From contig JAOANR010000011.1 of assembly GCA_030278955.1 (NCBI GenBank), positions 47,541,417 to 47,605,416 on the forward strand: a stretch of 64,000 bases of DNA, written 5' to 3'. Below are positions 1 through 11,819 of the stretch, piece by piece. Below the pieces are notes generated by a model. That model was given only the letters and a program-made list of their open reading frames with translations. It made no database searches and was not told where the DNA came from. The DNA is from Hygrophila difformis. Taxonomy: Eukaryota; Streptophyta; Magnoliopsida; Lamiales; Acanthaceae. Position 1 is the first letter of the stretch; every line of letters starts with the position of its first letter. Both the position numbers and the translations under genes were made by a program.

Positions 1-24
1 TCTTTCTTATATGTTGAAACACAG

Positions 25-366
25 GATTTTCTGTTGAAAATTATAACTGAGTATCCTGATATTGAGGCTGCTGAAAGATCTTATAACATCATGTATCCCC
101 ACTTTGAAGCTCTGGATATTCATATTGGTGTCCTCCAAAATGAAGGGAGATCTAATGGTGCTGATGTCAACAGACGTTCATTTGATCCCACACAGCTGCG
201 TGAAATGTCAAATCACTATCGCAGCGTGAAAGTCTCATTTGCAAATACTCCAGCGCAGTTGAGAGAACGCAAAAAGGCTTTTACAAATATGTGGGAAGAT
301 CTGATTCATAGGCTTAGGGCGATGCATCAAGCCATCTCTGATCCAGCTAATATCCCGGCTGTTTAA
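25..366 (+). CDS. terminal exon of an unrecognised gene, partial
   Basis: The exon follows an acceptor-like ACACAG at 19-24 and reads without a stop to TAA at 364-366, giving about 113 residues. There is no ATG at its start, so it is the last exon of a gene that begins before the window. The product is hydrophilic, with a basic stretch (QLRERKKAF) and several Trp/Tyr/His residues; I recognise no domain. Base composition is ordinary, unlike the T/G-rich sequence right after it. It lies directly upstream of the TCGCTGAAA array, so it may be the end of a transposon ORF whose subterminal repeats follow. That is inference only; an ordinary host gene is equally possible. Confidence 0.5.
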   Translation, partial: DFLLKIITEYPDIEAAERSYNIMYPHFEALDIHIGVLQNEGRSNGADVNRRSFDPTQLREMSNHYRSVKVSFANTPAQLRERKKAFTNMWEDLIHRLRAMHQAISDPANIPAV

Positions 367-655
367 TATATTTTTGGAATGTGTTTTGAATGACTCTTGA
401 ATTGTGATGTTTTTGGAATGACTTGTTCTTTGTGAAGTTTTTGGATGTTTTTATGACTTTTTTTGAATGGTGGTGTTGAATCTGTTTTTGGATGTTTTTT
501 GGATGTGTTATGACTGTGATTTGAATGGAATGTTGAAAGTTGAATGTTTGATTTATGGTTTGATTTTATGGTGTTGAATGTTTTATGACTTTGAATGGAT
601 TTAACTGGTTTTAGTGTCTACGAATTGTTTCAGTGATTTGCGGTTTTTATGCTCT
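367..655. other. T/G-rich low-complexity 3' flank
   Basis: No gene is seen. The stretch is built from degenerate repeats of TTTTGGATGTTTT- and TTGAATG-like words on the + strand. It is probably 3' UTR or flank of the preceding exon. Confidence 0.5.
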
Positions 656-1705
656 ATCGCTGAAAAGTACATAGTGAACTCGCTTAAAAGAATAGTTGTT
701 CATCGCTGAAAAGTTATAACATCTCTGCAAAGTGTATTCGCTTAAAGGAATCTCAATCATCGCTGAAAATAATAGAACAATCTCGATGAAATGAAGCACA
801 TACCATCGCTGAAAAGTATAATGTTATATCGCTGAAAATAATGATACAAATTAATATGTTTTAATTAGGAATCAATAATTTCGTTAAAAATAGTATCTTA
901 AAGAAAACAGTTGCACTTCATCAATAGTGTACCATTATTTTTCAAGTCATCGCTGAAAATAATGGCACACTCTCGCTGAAATGAAGTTAGTTATATCGCT
1001 GAAAAGAATAACTATGTATCGCTGAAAATAATGATACAAATTAATATAATTTGTGTCAGTAATATGTTGTAATTAGGAATTAATAATTTCGTTAAAAATA
1101 AAAACATATGATGTATCGCTGAAAAGTACAAAGTGAAATCGCTTAAAGAGTATATCATTCATCGCTGAAAAGAGTAGTAAACATCGCTGAAAAGATATAA
1201 TATCTCTGCAAAGTGTAGTATCTCGACGAAAACAATTGCACTTCATCGAGAGTGTACAATTATTTTTCAAAAGTCATCGCTGAAAATAATGACGCACTCT
1301 CGCTGAAATGAAGGGATATCCATCGCTGAAAAGAATAATGTTGTATCGCTGAAAATAATGATACAAATTAATATAATTTGTGACAGTAATATGTTGTAAT
1401 TACGAATTAATAATTTCGTTAAAAATAAAAACATATGATGCATCCTGCATTCTGCATCGCTGAAAAGATATAATATCTCTGCAAAGTGTATTAGATGCAC
1501 ATCTCGGGAGAAAGGAATTTGAAGTCATCGCTGAAAATAATGTGGCATTCTCGCTGAAATGAATAACATTCCCTCGCTGAAAAGAATAACGTTGTATCGC
1601 TGAAAATAATGTTACACTCTCGATGAAATGAAGCATAGTGATGTATCGCTGAAAAGAATAATGTTTTAATTAGGAATTAATAATTTCGCTAAAAATAAAA
1701 GCATA
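656..1705 (+). repeat. TCGCTGAAA interspersed tandem array
   Basis: I count about 22 copies of TCGCTGAAA, all on the + strand, usually as ATCGCTGAAAATAATG, ATCGCTGAAAAG or TCGCTGAAATGAAG. Variants such as TCGCTTAAA and TCGATGAAA also occur. Spacing is irregular, roughly 15-70 bp. A second level of repetition is present: a block containing TTAGGAATTAATAATTTCG or close variants recurs near 866, 1072, 1399 and 1669. The array has no coding capacity beyond small shadow ORFs. Dense one-orientation motif clusters of this kind are known as transposase-binding subterminal repeats in some plant DNA transposons, but no terminal inverted repeat was found here. Confidence 0.8.
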
Positions 1706-2448
1706 GTGATTTTTAGTGATTTTTTCTGTTGTAAGATATTTTAGGATACAAATCCGTTTAAGATATGCAATAAATCCGTTAAAGATACGTACTAATCCGT
1801 TAATTTCGTAATTAATAAAACCGTTCCATATTTTAATTGGACAACTTTACCCTTTTGCATTTACAACCCTTGGATTTTAATTGGACGATCAAGATTTTCG
1901 CCTTGATGTGCTGCGGATTTGTTCAATCGCACCATAACCGGACCCATATTTGCTCTTCTTATGATGCTGAATTTCTGTTTCATTCCATCGTTATCTCGAA
2001 AATTAACTCCTTTTGGCACTTTCCCAATTTCAAACTCAGATATTTTAACCAGACCATGTGTTCCTCCTCCGTAGAATAGCTATAATTTAAAGAACTACCC
2101 TGCATAGTTAGTTTATCCCTAATCAGCCATTCGTTTTAAGTGCAAAATATATGTGGGGGGAAATACAAACTTTACAAACACACACATAAGTGTGCATGAA
2201 ACATATCAATATAGACAAGGGGTCTATGTTAATCGCTATACTCTGCCTGGCTCGTGGCATATAATGTGGACTTATACGTTTCCTCGCCATGGATATCGCG
2301 TATGGCCTGTGATTTATGCCTGATCTACATCTCTTAAATATGTTTAATTCTTTTCGTTTCAAGAAGCACTAGCATGTTCTGCAATGTTTGACATCAACAT
2401 TTGAAATGAAATGATTTAGTGATCTTATTTGTTTATTATTACCAACAG
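1706..2448. other. non-coding stretch before the kinase exons
   Basis: Three AATCCGTT(A) repeats lie at about 1750-1802. The rest is unremarkable AT-rich DNA. I searched it for the expected first exon of the downstream kinase (Met-Gly start and a Gly-Cys-Trp motif) and did not find one. It ends in the polypyrimidine/CAACAG acceptor of the first visible kinase exon. Confidence 0.6.
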
Positions 2449-4139
2449 ATGTAAGTAAATCTACAACCGATACAAGTCAGGATCAACCAGTTGTCCCTGT
2501 CATATCATCTTCAACCCCCAGCAAGACCGAAAGTGTTCTATCGATTCTTGAAATAGGCGAGGAACTGAAAATAGCTTCCCAGCTACGTAAATTCACTTAC
2601 AACGAGCTGAAACAGGCTACAAGGAGTTTTAAGCCAGATAATCTCCTCGGAGAAGGCGGATTTGGCTGCGTTTTCAAGGGTTGGGTCAATGAGAATGGTA
2701 GCACGCCGGTGAAAGCTGGTGCAGGACTTCCCGTTGCTGTCAAAACTCTCAATCACAATGGGCTTCAAGGCCACAGAGAGTGGCTGGTAAGCCATTACTC
2801 CGTTCAAGCATTCTTCTGTTCCTCAGTGAAATGATTCGATTTCTTGTCTGCATAGACTTATTCAACTACACATTAATGTATTTCAGGCTGAGGTAAATTA
2901 TCTGGGAGAGCTCATCCATCCGCATTTGGTCAAACTAATTGGCTATTGCATTGAGGATGACCAGAGACTGCTCGTCTATGAATTCATGCCTCGCGGAAGC
3001 TTGGAGAATCACTTGTTCAAGAGTATGTAACTAAATCCCTATCCCAACATCAAAAACCATTCAAAAGAATCTTCATATGTGGCGTATCAATTCGATTTCA
3101 TGATCAAACTTTTAATAGAATTTGTCTTTTAATCATTGATGTTGTTTGTATCTTTTCTGATGGATTGGTGTCTTCTCTGAGCTACAGGATCATTGCCACT
3201 TCCTTGGTCTATAAGGATGAAAATCGCTCTGAATGCAGCGAAGGGACTCGCATTTCTTCACGAGGAAGCAGAAAGGCCAGTTATATATCGAGATTTCAAG
3301 TCTTCCAACATCCTGTTAGACGTGGTAAGATACAGGAAAAACGACTACTTGATGTTGTATCTGCATTTTGTTTCTCTGTTTCGAAATCTTTAACCTATTC
3401 ATATTTCATTCTATCAGGATTACAATGCAAAGCTATCTGATTTTGGGCTTGCGAAGGATGGCCCTGTGGGAGACAAGACACACGTATCGACGCGTGTGAT
3501 GGGAACATACGGTTATGCTGCACCTGAATATGTGATGACTGGTATGTACATCCCTCAGATTTCCCCATATTGAATTGTTCTTTGGTGTCCTGTGGGTTGA
3601 CATAGTATATGATGTTTACATATGTATCAGGGCATTTGACAGCTAAGAGCGATGTTTATAGTTTTGGGGTGGTTTTGCTCGAATTACTAACTGGGCGAAG
3701 ATCCATGGACAAAACCCGGCCAGTTGGCGAACACAATTTGGTGGAATGGGCAAGACCGTATATGGGAGAGCGACGAAGGTTCTATAGGCTGATCGATCCT
3801 CGCCTCGAGGGTCACTTTTCAATAAAAGGCGCACAACAGGCCGTTCACCTGGCTGCTCGTTGCCTCGCCCGGGATGCCAAAATTCGACCTGCAATGAGCG
3901 ACGCAGTCAAGGCCCTGGAGCCACTGCCCAATCTCAAGGACATGGCTTGTTCCTCTTCGTATTTCCAGGCAATGAGCGCAGCTCGCGCTAGAAATGGCAT
4001 CAGATTGCAGCACGGGCTGCTCAGGAACGGACAGCCAACACGAAGCCCTTCGCTGTCCAATCGATATCAGGGTTCGCCGTACCATAATGTCCAACCTTTC
4101 TGGTCACCCATGCCTAACAAGCCGCAACAGGGAGTTTAG
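2449..4139 (+). CDS. RLCK-VII protein kinase, PBL34/35/36 type, first exon not found
   Basis: Receptor-like cytoplasmic Ser/Thr kinase of subfamily VII; relatives act at the plasma membrane below immune receptor kinases. Exons read as 2449-2786, 2887-3022, 3188-3324, 3418-3541 and 3631-4139, each with GT-AG borders and consistent phase. Kinase signatures in order are the Gly loop [10 protein letters not shown], catalytic Lys in VAVKTLN, the RD-type loop [24 protein letters not shown] and [19 protein letters not shown]. The C-terminal tail [16 protein letters not shown] is typical of the PBL34-36 group. The first visible exon starts in mid-codon, so an upstream exon carrying the start, the expected N-myristoylation glycine and a Cys-rich segment is required. 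It was not found from 367 to 2448: either a very long first intron reaches before the window or the gene is 5'-truncated. Confidence 0.88.
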
Positions 4140-4800
4140 GCCGCTGTTCATTCTTGTCCGAATCAGTTTTGTCAAATGTAATTGGAACGATCTCTTCTTC
4201 CTCCTTTTTTGCCTATTATGTAGTAACATTTTCATCATCTTTGAATTTAGCGTGCTTCCGTTCCCTAAACGTTGGATCATACAAATCATGCATCGCCTGA
4301 TTACAGTTTCCTTCGATTTTTTCACCTCAGGAACTTCCCTGTTCTCCTTCTGTGGACTAAAACCTGACCAAAAAAAGGATCAGTTCTATAATATCCAGGC
4401 CTGTAATATGCATAGAGCATCTCCCTGTACAATAAAGGTCAATGGAAAATTCGAATTAAAGACGATTAGGGGAAGAAATATCGAAATATCCCTATACGTT
4501 TCCATGAAAAAGCCAAGGTGCACAAGAACACATCGACACTTCCTTTTGTGCAGTAAAGATTAATGAACATGAAATCAAACTATAGAGTCACGCGCGTGAT
4601 TTTCAAATTAGTCGAAAGTCTTTTTAACTATGGCTATACACACAGCAAACTAACGAAACACAGGCAATGATGCAACGCTGACTTGTCGTGTCCATTTCAT
4701 CTTTTACATATAAACTCTGCACAAGAACTAAAACGAATGCTGAAGCTCCACGGTCGTGCAGTGCCTCCAGGAGATCCCCGATGAACGGACAATTGCTTCC
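4140..4800. other. convergent 3' region between kinase and IQD gene
   Basis: AT-rich sequence between two convergent stop codons, presumably holding both 3' UTRs. No further gene or repeat was recognised. Confidence 0.6.
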
Positions 4801-6978
4801 TTATCTCTTCCACCCCCGGTGAGCTGCCTTGTCTGAAAAAATCCATGTATTATGATAAAACATTAGAACTTATTGACTGCAAGGTGTATGCAACATAAAA
4901 AGGCAAGTAGGCATGAAAACAAACGCTCACCATCTCTAGAAGACGTCACTGATTTGTTAATTTTGCTGCCTCCCTTGCCATTAGCTTGCGCGTGCTTTGG
5001 TACCCTAGGCGACGATGAGCTCAATTTTCCATTGGTAGGGGCTGGTAGGGAATGGCGTCGGGTAAAACCATGTTCAGCTCCATCTTCGCCAAGTTTGGGA
5101 GATCCTGCAGCCCTAAGTTTGGCCTTGGCTGATTCAGTGGCTAACATGTAGCTCGGCAGGCTTGGGGAGCTTTGTGATACATTTTCAGGAGACTCCTGCT
5201 TAGCTGGAAGTGATCTCCGCTTTCGGACTTTGTGATTCTCCTTGTTGCTCTTCTCTTCTTTGCAGGTCAATTCGCCGTCCAAAGTCAGAGAACTCTCCGT
5301 CACACCATTTTCCAAGCAATGAGCATCAGCAATAGGATTATTATCAAGCACCTCATCAACAACAGGTTCGTCCTTTGTTGTGTTCGAGGGAGGTTCGATC
5401 AGATCCCCTTTATCAACTACAACATTCGAATCAGCCACGTTTTCAGAAGGAATCGCCACTTCCTGCACAAAAACCTCAGAATTTGCCACTGGCAGTTCCA
5501 CAGTACTCTGAACTTGCTGTGGGTGCTTCTCAGTTTCTGTCTCGATTTTCTCAGAGACCTCTGTATATGCAGTAATCTTTCTCAAGCTACGTTTAACCCT
5601 CTCGAGTTCATTCTGTGGCGCATCCTGAACCGACTCGATTTGATTGCTTGCAGCTTTCCTTGGACTAATTTTAGGCCTCTCAACTTCTGAAGGCGAAACA
5701 TTACTCTCCCCATTGCTTGCAGCTTTCCTCGGATTAATTTTAGGCTTCTCAACTTCCGAAGGCGAAACGCTGTGCTCCCCATTCGACACAGCTGAACCTT
5801 TTCGAAATGTCCTCCTCGATTTTCCAACAACAAACTCAGCAACCTCTGCATTACCCTGCTTCTTCTGAGGCTTCCCCTTAATAGTTTTCCTGGACTGCGT
5901 CGGCGGTTCCCAAAAGTGTGATCCCGACCACCGCTCAACCCAATTCCAAGCCGAATTCGGTTCGCTCAGATCATACTGAAGACTCAAGGGCATCGAGTTC
6001 GGCATCTTCGCAACAAGCTGCACAAGAAACTCATGAGTGTAAAAGATCCAATCTTTGAAGAACCACCAGACGGTAAAAACACAATCAAACCTTGCGCGCA
6101 AACGCATTTTTCGCTGGCTTTCGCGTTCCGGAATAGGCGTACACTGCAACATTCACCTGTTCAACAAAACAAAACAAATCATGATAAAACAGGACAATTA
6201 AAACCCAACTTAACACACAAATCTCCTGACCTTTTGTCCACGGGACATCGCCTGAAGCCTAACGATCGCCATCATAGAACGCAGGGTAGCAACGGCCTGC
6301 CGTCTAACCAAATGCCCCCGAATAAGCGCTTGCAGCCTAATGATACCCTTGAGAGCCCGGAAAGCACGGCGAGCCTATCCACAGACATTCAAACGCACCG
6401 TCACAAGGCGCTTAAAACACTACAAAGATCCAATACATGTATGAGACAACATAATTCAGACAAAGAGATTGACAGAAAACGATACCAAGTATCCCCGGAA
6501 AGCGGACTGTGCCAGGGTGGCAGCTTGCTCCTGCCTCCTCGTCCCGGCATCGCCGACCGGAAGCGGTGCGTTATCATTCTGTGAATCGGCAATTTGATCC
6601 ACAGGAGATGATAAGGGAATAGTATCAAATTCGAACTCCGGTGTTCCCTTCTCGAGCTCGGAATTATCCGAACCCCTATTGGCGGTTATCGGGTAAGGAT
6701 CTGATATCACGGGGGAATTTCCAGACAGATCCTCCACAGGTGTCTTGGGAGCAGCTGCTTTGTTATAAGGGGCGGCATTCTTCGTGGACAATAGGATTTG
6801 TTGAGAGTTTTTTTTACAGCGAATTCGAATATGATTTCAGAAACTAAGATGCAACAGAGAAAATGTAAAAACATTAGAATACAGAAACACGAGGAATTCT
6901 CACTTTGGAAAAATGGGATTTCGAATGCTTCTTGCCAAAAAGAATGGTCTTGATCCATTTCCCTGGTGACTTCCCCAT
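4801..6978 (-). CDS. IQ67-domain calmodulin-binding protein, IQD31 type
   Basis: Scaffold protein of the IQD family; members bind calmodulin through IQ motifs and often associate with microtubules. Six exons in gene order are 6904-6978, 6486-6779, 6231-6374, 6091-6156, 4931-6017 and 4801-4832, giving about 565 residues. The start is ATG at 6978, beginning [17 protein letters not shown], the usual basic IQD N-terminus. The IQ67 region spans about residues 110-171 and is split by a conserved intron inside AFRGYL/ARRAF; it holds three IQ-like units ([17 protein letters not shown] among them). The C-terminal DUF4005 core is [20 protein letters not shown] with RRHSLP after it. An open frame runs through the 73-bp intron 6018-6090 and through the donor at 4930, so a simple ORF call gives a false N- and C-terminus. 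A ~23-residue segment ending PRKAASN is tandemly repeated. Confidence 0.92.
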
Positions 6979-7090
6979 TTTCGCCCGCCTCTACAGACAG
7001 CAAGAACTCAAATTTAAGCCCTGAAAAGTTACAAAACGAAGGATGCGTAAGAAATTCAGCAAATTCAAAACCAAATTCACCAAGATCCAC

Positions 7091-8265
7091 CGCAGAAGCT
7101 CTTGAAAGATAAAAAAATTAAAAAAGAAAAGAAGAATAAAATCATAACTTGAATTGGGGTTTAATTCTGCAATGTGGTTCAGATCTAGACTTTACAAGGC
7201 GCTCCCAAACCTACAAACAAACCCTAGAAATTGAAATTGAAAAGACAGACCCAGATGAAGAAAAAAAGGGGGAAAAGTGTTGGCCATGAAATAAATGGGG
7301 GAATCACTTCAATTTTTCTCAATGGGATCATCAAATGAAGAAGCAAAAAAATTTTACAAAGATAAAAAGGGGGGGCATGGCCCCCTAGTAAGGGGTTAGT
7401 TCAATGCACTCATGGCAGCAAAAAACTGGACCCCTCTTGGCATCTTCCCACCTTCGGCTCATCTGCAGGGCATCAGCTGCTCGGTCAGTCACCTGCCCCC
7501 TGCTGCTGCTCCTCTGTCCTTTGCTTGCAGAGAAGGTAATAGATACAGTGGCTGGCGGTGTACATATATAGTGTATCCTACTACTCTGGAACACAGGCTG
7601 TAGTCATTATGTACTGGAATCTCCTTTGGGTAAAAAAGGAATGCAGTATCTAAAAATGGAGTCTTGGGAAGAACCAAGAATCAAGAAAAACAGAATTTAA
7701 TCAGAAGAGATGAATTATCACTATTATCACATAGGGATGGGGGTTTCTTGATTAATCATTTTGCTTGAATATGTGTGCTGCATCTTGAGAAGGGATTATT
7801 TTATTTGTTATTGGTATAATTTTTGTACTATTATGGTTTTTCTTTGGAGTTGGAAATACGTTCACAAATTACAAGTCTGTAGCTCATCAAAAAAAAAATT
7901 ACAAGTCTGTACGGCTATTAATCATCAATTTTACATTTTTACTAGTAACTTTTTTGGCTCAGAGTCCTACAAATCCAGTTTTTAATTCCTTCTTTTCTTT
8001 CTTTCCTTTTTTCTTTTACATAATTAGCATACAATTTAGTGGAAATTAAAAGTGGGGTAAATAGGATTTTAATTGTATTGTTTTAAGTAGGATAACTTGA
8101 ACATTTTTTGGTGACCTAATTATTTCAGAATTTTTAATTTTTTTTTTATGTATTTTATACATATCAGTATTAACCATTGGGTATCCATTGTGTAATACTA
8201 CTATAAATTTATAACAATGCTTCATCTTCAAATGATCAAATCCTCTATTCTTGCGGAAAATATAA
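7091..8265. other. IQD upstream region and AT-rich spacer
   Basis: Contains the probable 5' UTR and promoter of the IQD gene (to about 7400), then AT-rich DNA with a short direct repeat of ATTACAAGTCTGTA near 7877 and 7900. No gene was recognised; small open frames around 7412-7603 lack family resemblance. Confidence 0.5.
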
Positions 8266-8274
8266 ATTATAATA

Positions 8275-9731
8275 GAGGTAATAACTAAAATAGGCCATCA
8301 GAAGGAGTCATTTCTACTTTTAGGCCACGATATTTTGATTTAGGAAAATAGGCCATTAGAAGGATTTCGGGCCTGAATTTAGGCCATTGGACTAGAATTC
8401 GGGCTGCGATGGCCTAAAAATGGAAATGACTCCTTCTGGTGGTCTATTTTAATTTTTTCAATTATTTTTTTATTTTATGTAATGAAAATAAATAATACTT
8501 ATTCTGTGTCATTATTTATGTCCTACTTTCTTTCTTTTTTTTTCTTGTTCCAATATTTTATTTCATTTTTATTTTAAAAATAATTAATATTAATCGTCAA
8601 ACCTACCATCACCTCACATTAATAAATAAATATATTATAATTTCAAATTACCCTCTACCATTACTAATTACAGTCTACCCCACAACCACATATCAGTAAA
8701 TCACACATAAATAAATAAATTAAAATTATAAACTCATTACAATCACATTATATAAATTTTTAAGTTACTTTTTTTAACACTAATAATGGGACGGATGGAG
8801 TAATATAAGAAATAAAATAAATATTAATTCAAATATATTACTCCCTCCGTCCCATTTAACTTGTCTTGTTTCACTTTTGCACACAATCCAATGCACTTTT
8901 TCAACTGTTAATATCTCAAAATATGTTCAATGAAAAATTATGCAAAATATATATTATAAAACTATATGATCATACGATTCTAACAAGACCCAACTCGACT
9001 ATTTTTCTCTAAATATATACTTGAAATAAAGTTGAGTCAAAGCTGAACAATGAACAGTGTAAAAAAGTCAAACAGGACAAGTGTGGTGGGACGGAGGGAG
9101 TATAAAATAAGTAAAACAAACGCATAATCAAATAAATTATAAAGTAAAAAATAAACATGTTTTATTATAAGTATCCCAAAATTTTCGGACATCGTACTTT
9201 ATGTATGGATAATTAGTATTAAATATAAGGATATATTAGGGTTAAAAAATGTAGCTTAAGAATTTATATAATGTGGTTGTAATGATTTATAATTTTAACT
9301 TATTCATTTATGTGTGATTTACTGATATATGGTTGTAGGTTGGATTGGAATTATTAATGGTAATGAGTTTGAAAGTTTAATATATTTATTTATTAATATG
9401 ATATGATGGGTATATTTGATAATTAATATTTAATTATTTTTAAAATAAAAATAAAATAAAAAATGTTGGAACAAGAAAAAAAATAGGACATAAATAATGA
9501 CACAGAATGAGTATTATTTATTTTATTTAAATAAATAAAAAATAATTCAAAAAATTAAAATAGGCCACCAGAAGGAGTCATTTCCACTTTTAGGCCATCG
9601 AGCCCGGATTCCAGCCCAATGGCCTAAATTCAGGCCCGAAATCCTTCTAATGGCTATTTTCCCTAAATCAAACTATTGTGGCAAAAAAACAGAAATGACT
9701 CCTTCTGGTGGTCTATTTTAGTTATTACCTC
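8275..9731. mobile_element. foldback (Mutator-like) non-autonomous element with 9-bp TSD
   Basis: The ends are inverted copies starting GAGGTAATAACTAAAATAG, and the inverted arms continue inward for roughly 490 bp each side (about 8275-8770 against 9245-9731). The 9-bp sequence attataata flanks it at 8266-8274 and 9732-9740, the duplication size usual for Mutator-like elements. Each arm itself contains a smaller hairpin: the word GGAGTCATTTC recurs inverted as AAATGACTCCTTC inside 8285-8458 and again inside 9560-9715. No transposase is encoded. A Stowaway MITE sits in the centre. The whole could fold into a long stem. Confidence 0.88.
8841..9100. mobile_element. Stowaway-type MITE inside the foldback element
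   Basis: Ends are CTCCCTCCGTCCC and GGGACGGAGGGAG in inverted orientation, flanked by TA on both sides. It is about 260 bp and lies in the loop of the foldback element, so it inserted later. A lone Stowaway right end (GGGACGGATGGAG) lies just outside it at about 8788-8800. Confidence 0.88.
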
Positions 9732-9740
9732 ATTATAATA

Positions 9741-10318
9741 ATATCAAATATATGTAATGATATCAAGTACTATAATGTTGCTCATCAAAAAAAAAAAAAG
9801 TACTATAATGTTATTATCAAGCGAAAAAAAAAGTACTACTTATAATGTTATTGTTATTTTATATAATTAATTTACAGTTTTAATTAAAATGTACTGCTAC
9901 TATACTAGCTAGTATGCCCGCTTCACATATTGCATTTATATATCCTCCAGTTGCTGAATTAAAATATTTATTTTAATTTTTTAATTAGTATAGTAGTAGT
10001 ATATCATTTGACAAGGCAGTCCCAATAATAAATTAAAATAATTAATAGGTAGGACCACAAACGCCTTTCATTTTCATAAAAATTCATAGTCACATCTAAT
10101 ATATGATCTCAACGCAAATCAATTTCCAACCAAAAATCTGGACCACCCCAATAGATATTTCTCTTTTTCTATTTTGAACAAATATGCAAGCTCTTCAAAT
10201 TAAGTTAGTAAATACTAGTAATATACTAGCATTGTAATTTAGATTACCCCCATTATATTTCCAGCTTGTGTACTAACTCCAAAAGGAAAAAACTGTCAAC
10301 AAAAAGCATAAAATAATA
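9741..10318. other. AT-rich intergenic stretch
   Basis: No gene or defined element. A short poly-A-containing sequence (AAAAAAAAAGTACTATAATGTTATT) is partly duplicated in 9770-9850. Confidence 0.4.
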
Positions 10319-10799
10319 CTCCCTCGTCCCACGAAATGTGGCTACTTTCTTTTGGACACGGTAATTTAAGTGGTGAGGTTTAGTAGTTAAAGCGGTGTGG
10401 GTATTTGTGTTTAAAAAGTTTAATGATTTTTGACTTTGTTTATCTTTTAACTCTGACTTAATACTATTGTAATGATCTAATTAGAGAAAAATAGTCAAGT
10501 ATGATCTTGTTAGAATCGTCTAGGAGCCTAGTTTTAGAATATATATTTTATTAATTTTTATTTGTACCCATTTTAAAATATGAATAATTAAATAAATGCA
10601 AGGGACTTTGGATAGAAAACTAAAAGTGTACTGGGAGTTGTGCAAAATAATAAAAATAATTATTTTTAATGAGATTTGGAATCCATTAAGATTCTAATTA
10701 TATTTATATTAATTTAATTTATCTAAAAATGGAAAGTGGTTAAATTTCGCGGGACACCCCTTAAAGGAATACTGGCCACATTTCGTGGGACGGATGGAG
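10319..10799. mobile_element. Stowaway-like MITE, ~480-bp family, copy 1
   Basis: Begins CTCCCTCGTCCCACGAAATG and ends CATTTCGTGGGACGGATGGAG as its inverted counterpart, flanked by TA. The interior (TCTTTTGGACACGGTAATTTAAGTGG) matches copies near 14774 (opposite orientation) and 30374. Non-coding. Confidence 0.82.
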
Positions 10800-11182
10800 T
10801 ACTCTAGTATTTTAAAAAAGAAAATAAATTTTATTACTCTAGTACCTGGGACTTGACGTCCCAAACTGATCTTGAACTCCAATCGACAAAATTGTGTTTA
10901 TACTGAAATTCAAGTTTATTTGAGTTGCATTGCATTTAAATGGATGGATTCGGTACGGATTTGTTAAGGACAAAAGGGGGGGAAGGTGCTCCCAGTCCAT
11001 TTATCTATTTTTGTAGAATGATATTGGTTCTACTCTACAATCCTCCTATTTTTAAAATTAAACTTAAAAATTCTCCTAAGTCAAATTTTAATTTATTTTT
11101 TTATAAACATTGACTCGTATGGGCAAATTTATACGGGAGTCCAAGTCGTACAAATTACAAAGATGATAAAAGAAAGGAATAT

Positions 11183-11611
11183 GGGTCCATTTGGATTGGC
11201 TTTTGAAAAAAGCAGAAGCAGGAGTGAAATCCAAAAGTAGAAGCAGGTAACTTTTGTGTTTGGATGGAATGTTTGAAAAACAGCTTTTTTTCAAAAGTGT
11301 GTTTGGATGTGTAAAAGTGAAAAGTGCTTTTTAAATGTATAAATTACCAAAAAGGACATGCTACTTAATATGATAATAAGATATATTTATAGTGTAATTT
11401 ATATTAAGTAATGAGGGTATTTAAGTCTTTGCATAATTTACGGAGTGCTTTTGGCTTCTGCTTTTCGGAGAAGCACCCAGAAGCACTTTTGCAGCTTTTC
11501 GAGGTGCTTCTTCTTTTAAAAAAGCCAAACCAAACGTTTCTTTTTCCCCAAAAATGCTTTTGGCAGAAGCAAAAGCCAAAAACACCTTGGTAGAAGCCAA
11601 TCCAAACACCC
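11183..11611. mobile_element. hAT-like MITE with CCAATCCAAA ends
   Basis: Left end TTTGGATTGGCTTTTGAAAA and right end GAAGCCAATCCAAACACCC are imperfect inverted repeats. Interior words rich in AGAAGC/GCTTCT and the block ACATGCTACTTAATATGATA are shared with the MITE copies at 41385 and 50373. No convincing target duplication was seen, and the family assignment is by appearance only. Confidence 0.7.
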
Positions 11612-11819
11612 TCAATCATAAGATTGAAAATCAGGGACACGACCACTATGCCAAATCTCCTTCTAAAAAAAATTGAAATTGAATTTATTTTTTGATTACT
11701 AATACTTTAGTAACCCAATTTTTTAGCGAATAACAAACTTATAGAAGAAGTTAAACAAAGAAACTACAAAAAATTTAAAAAGTTTAAAACCAATATCAAT
11801 AGTACATATAAAACTAATA

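Noticed and set aside
1073..1636. Minus-strand open frames rich in Phe-Ser-Ala-Met words
   Set aside because: They are translations of the TCGCTGAAA array in reverse; repetition, not coding, explains them.
1837..2079. 80-residue plus-strand ORF as a possible first kinase exon
   Set aside because: No Met-Gly/Gly-Cys-Trp features of the PBL34 group and no donor in the right phase.
6018..6152. N-terminal part of the 429-residue open frame in the IQD gene
   Set aside because: It reads through an intron with GTTTGA...TGCAG borders; splicing gives the conserved NAFARK-LVAKMP join.
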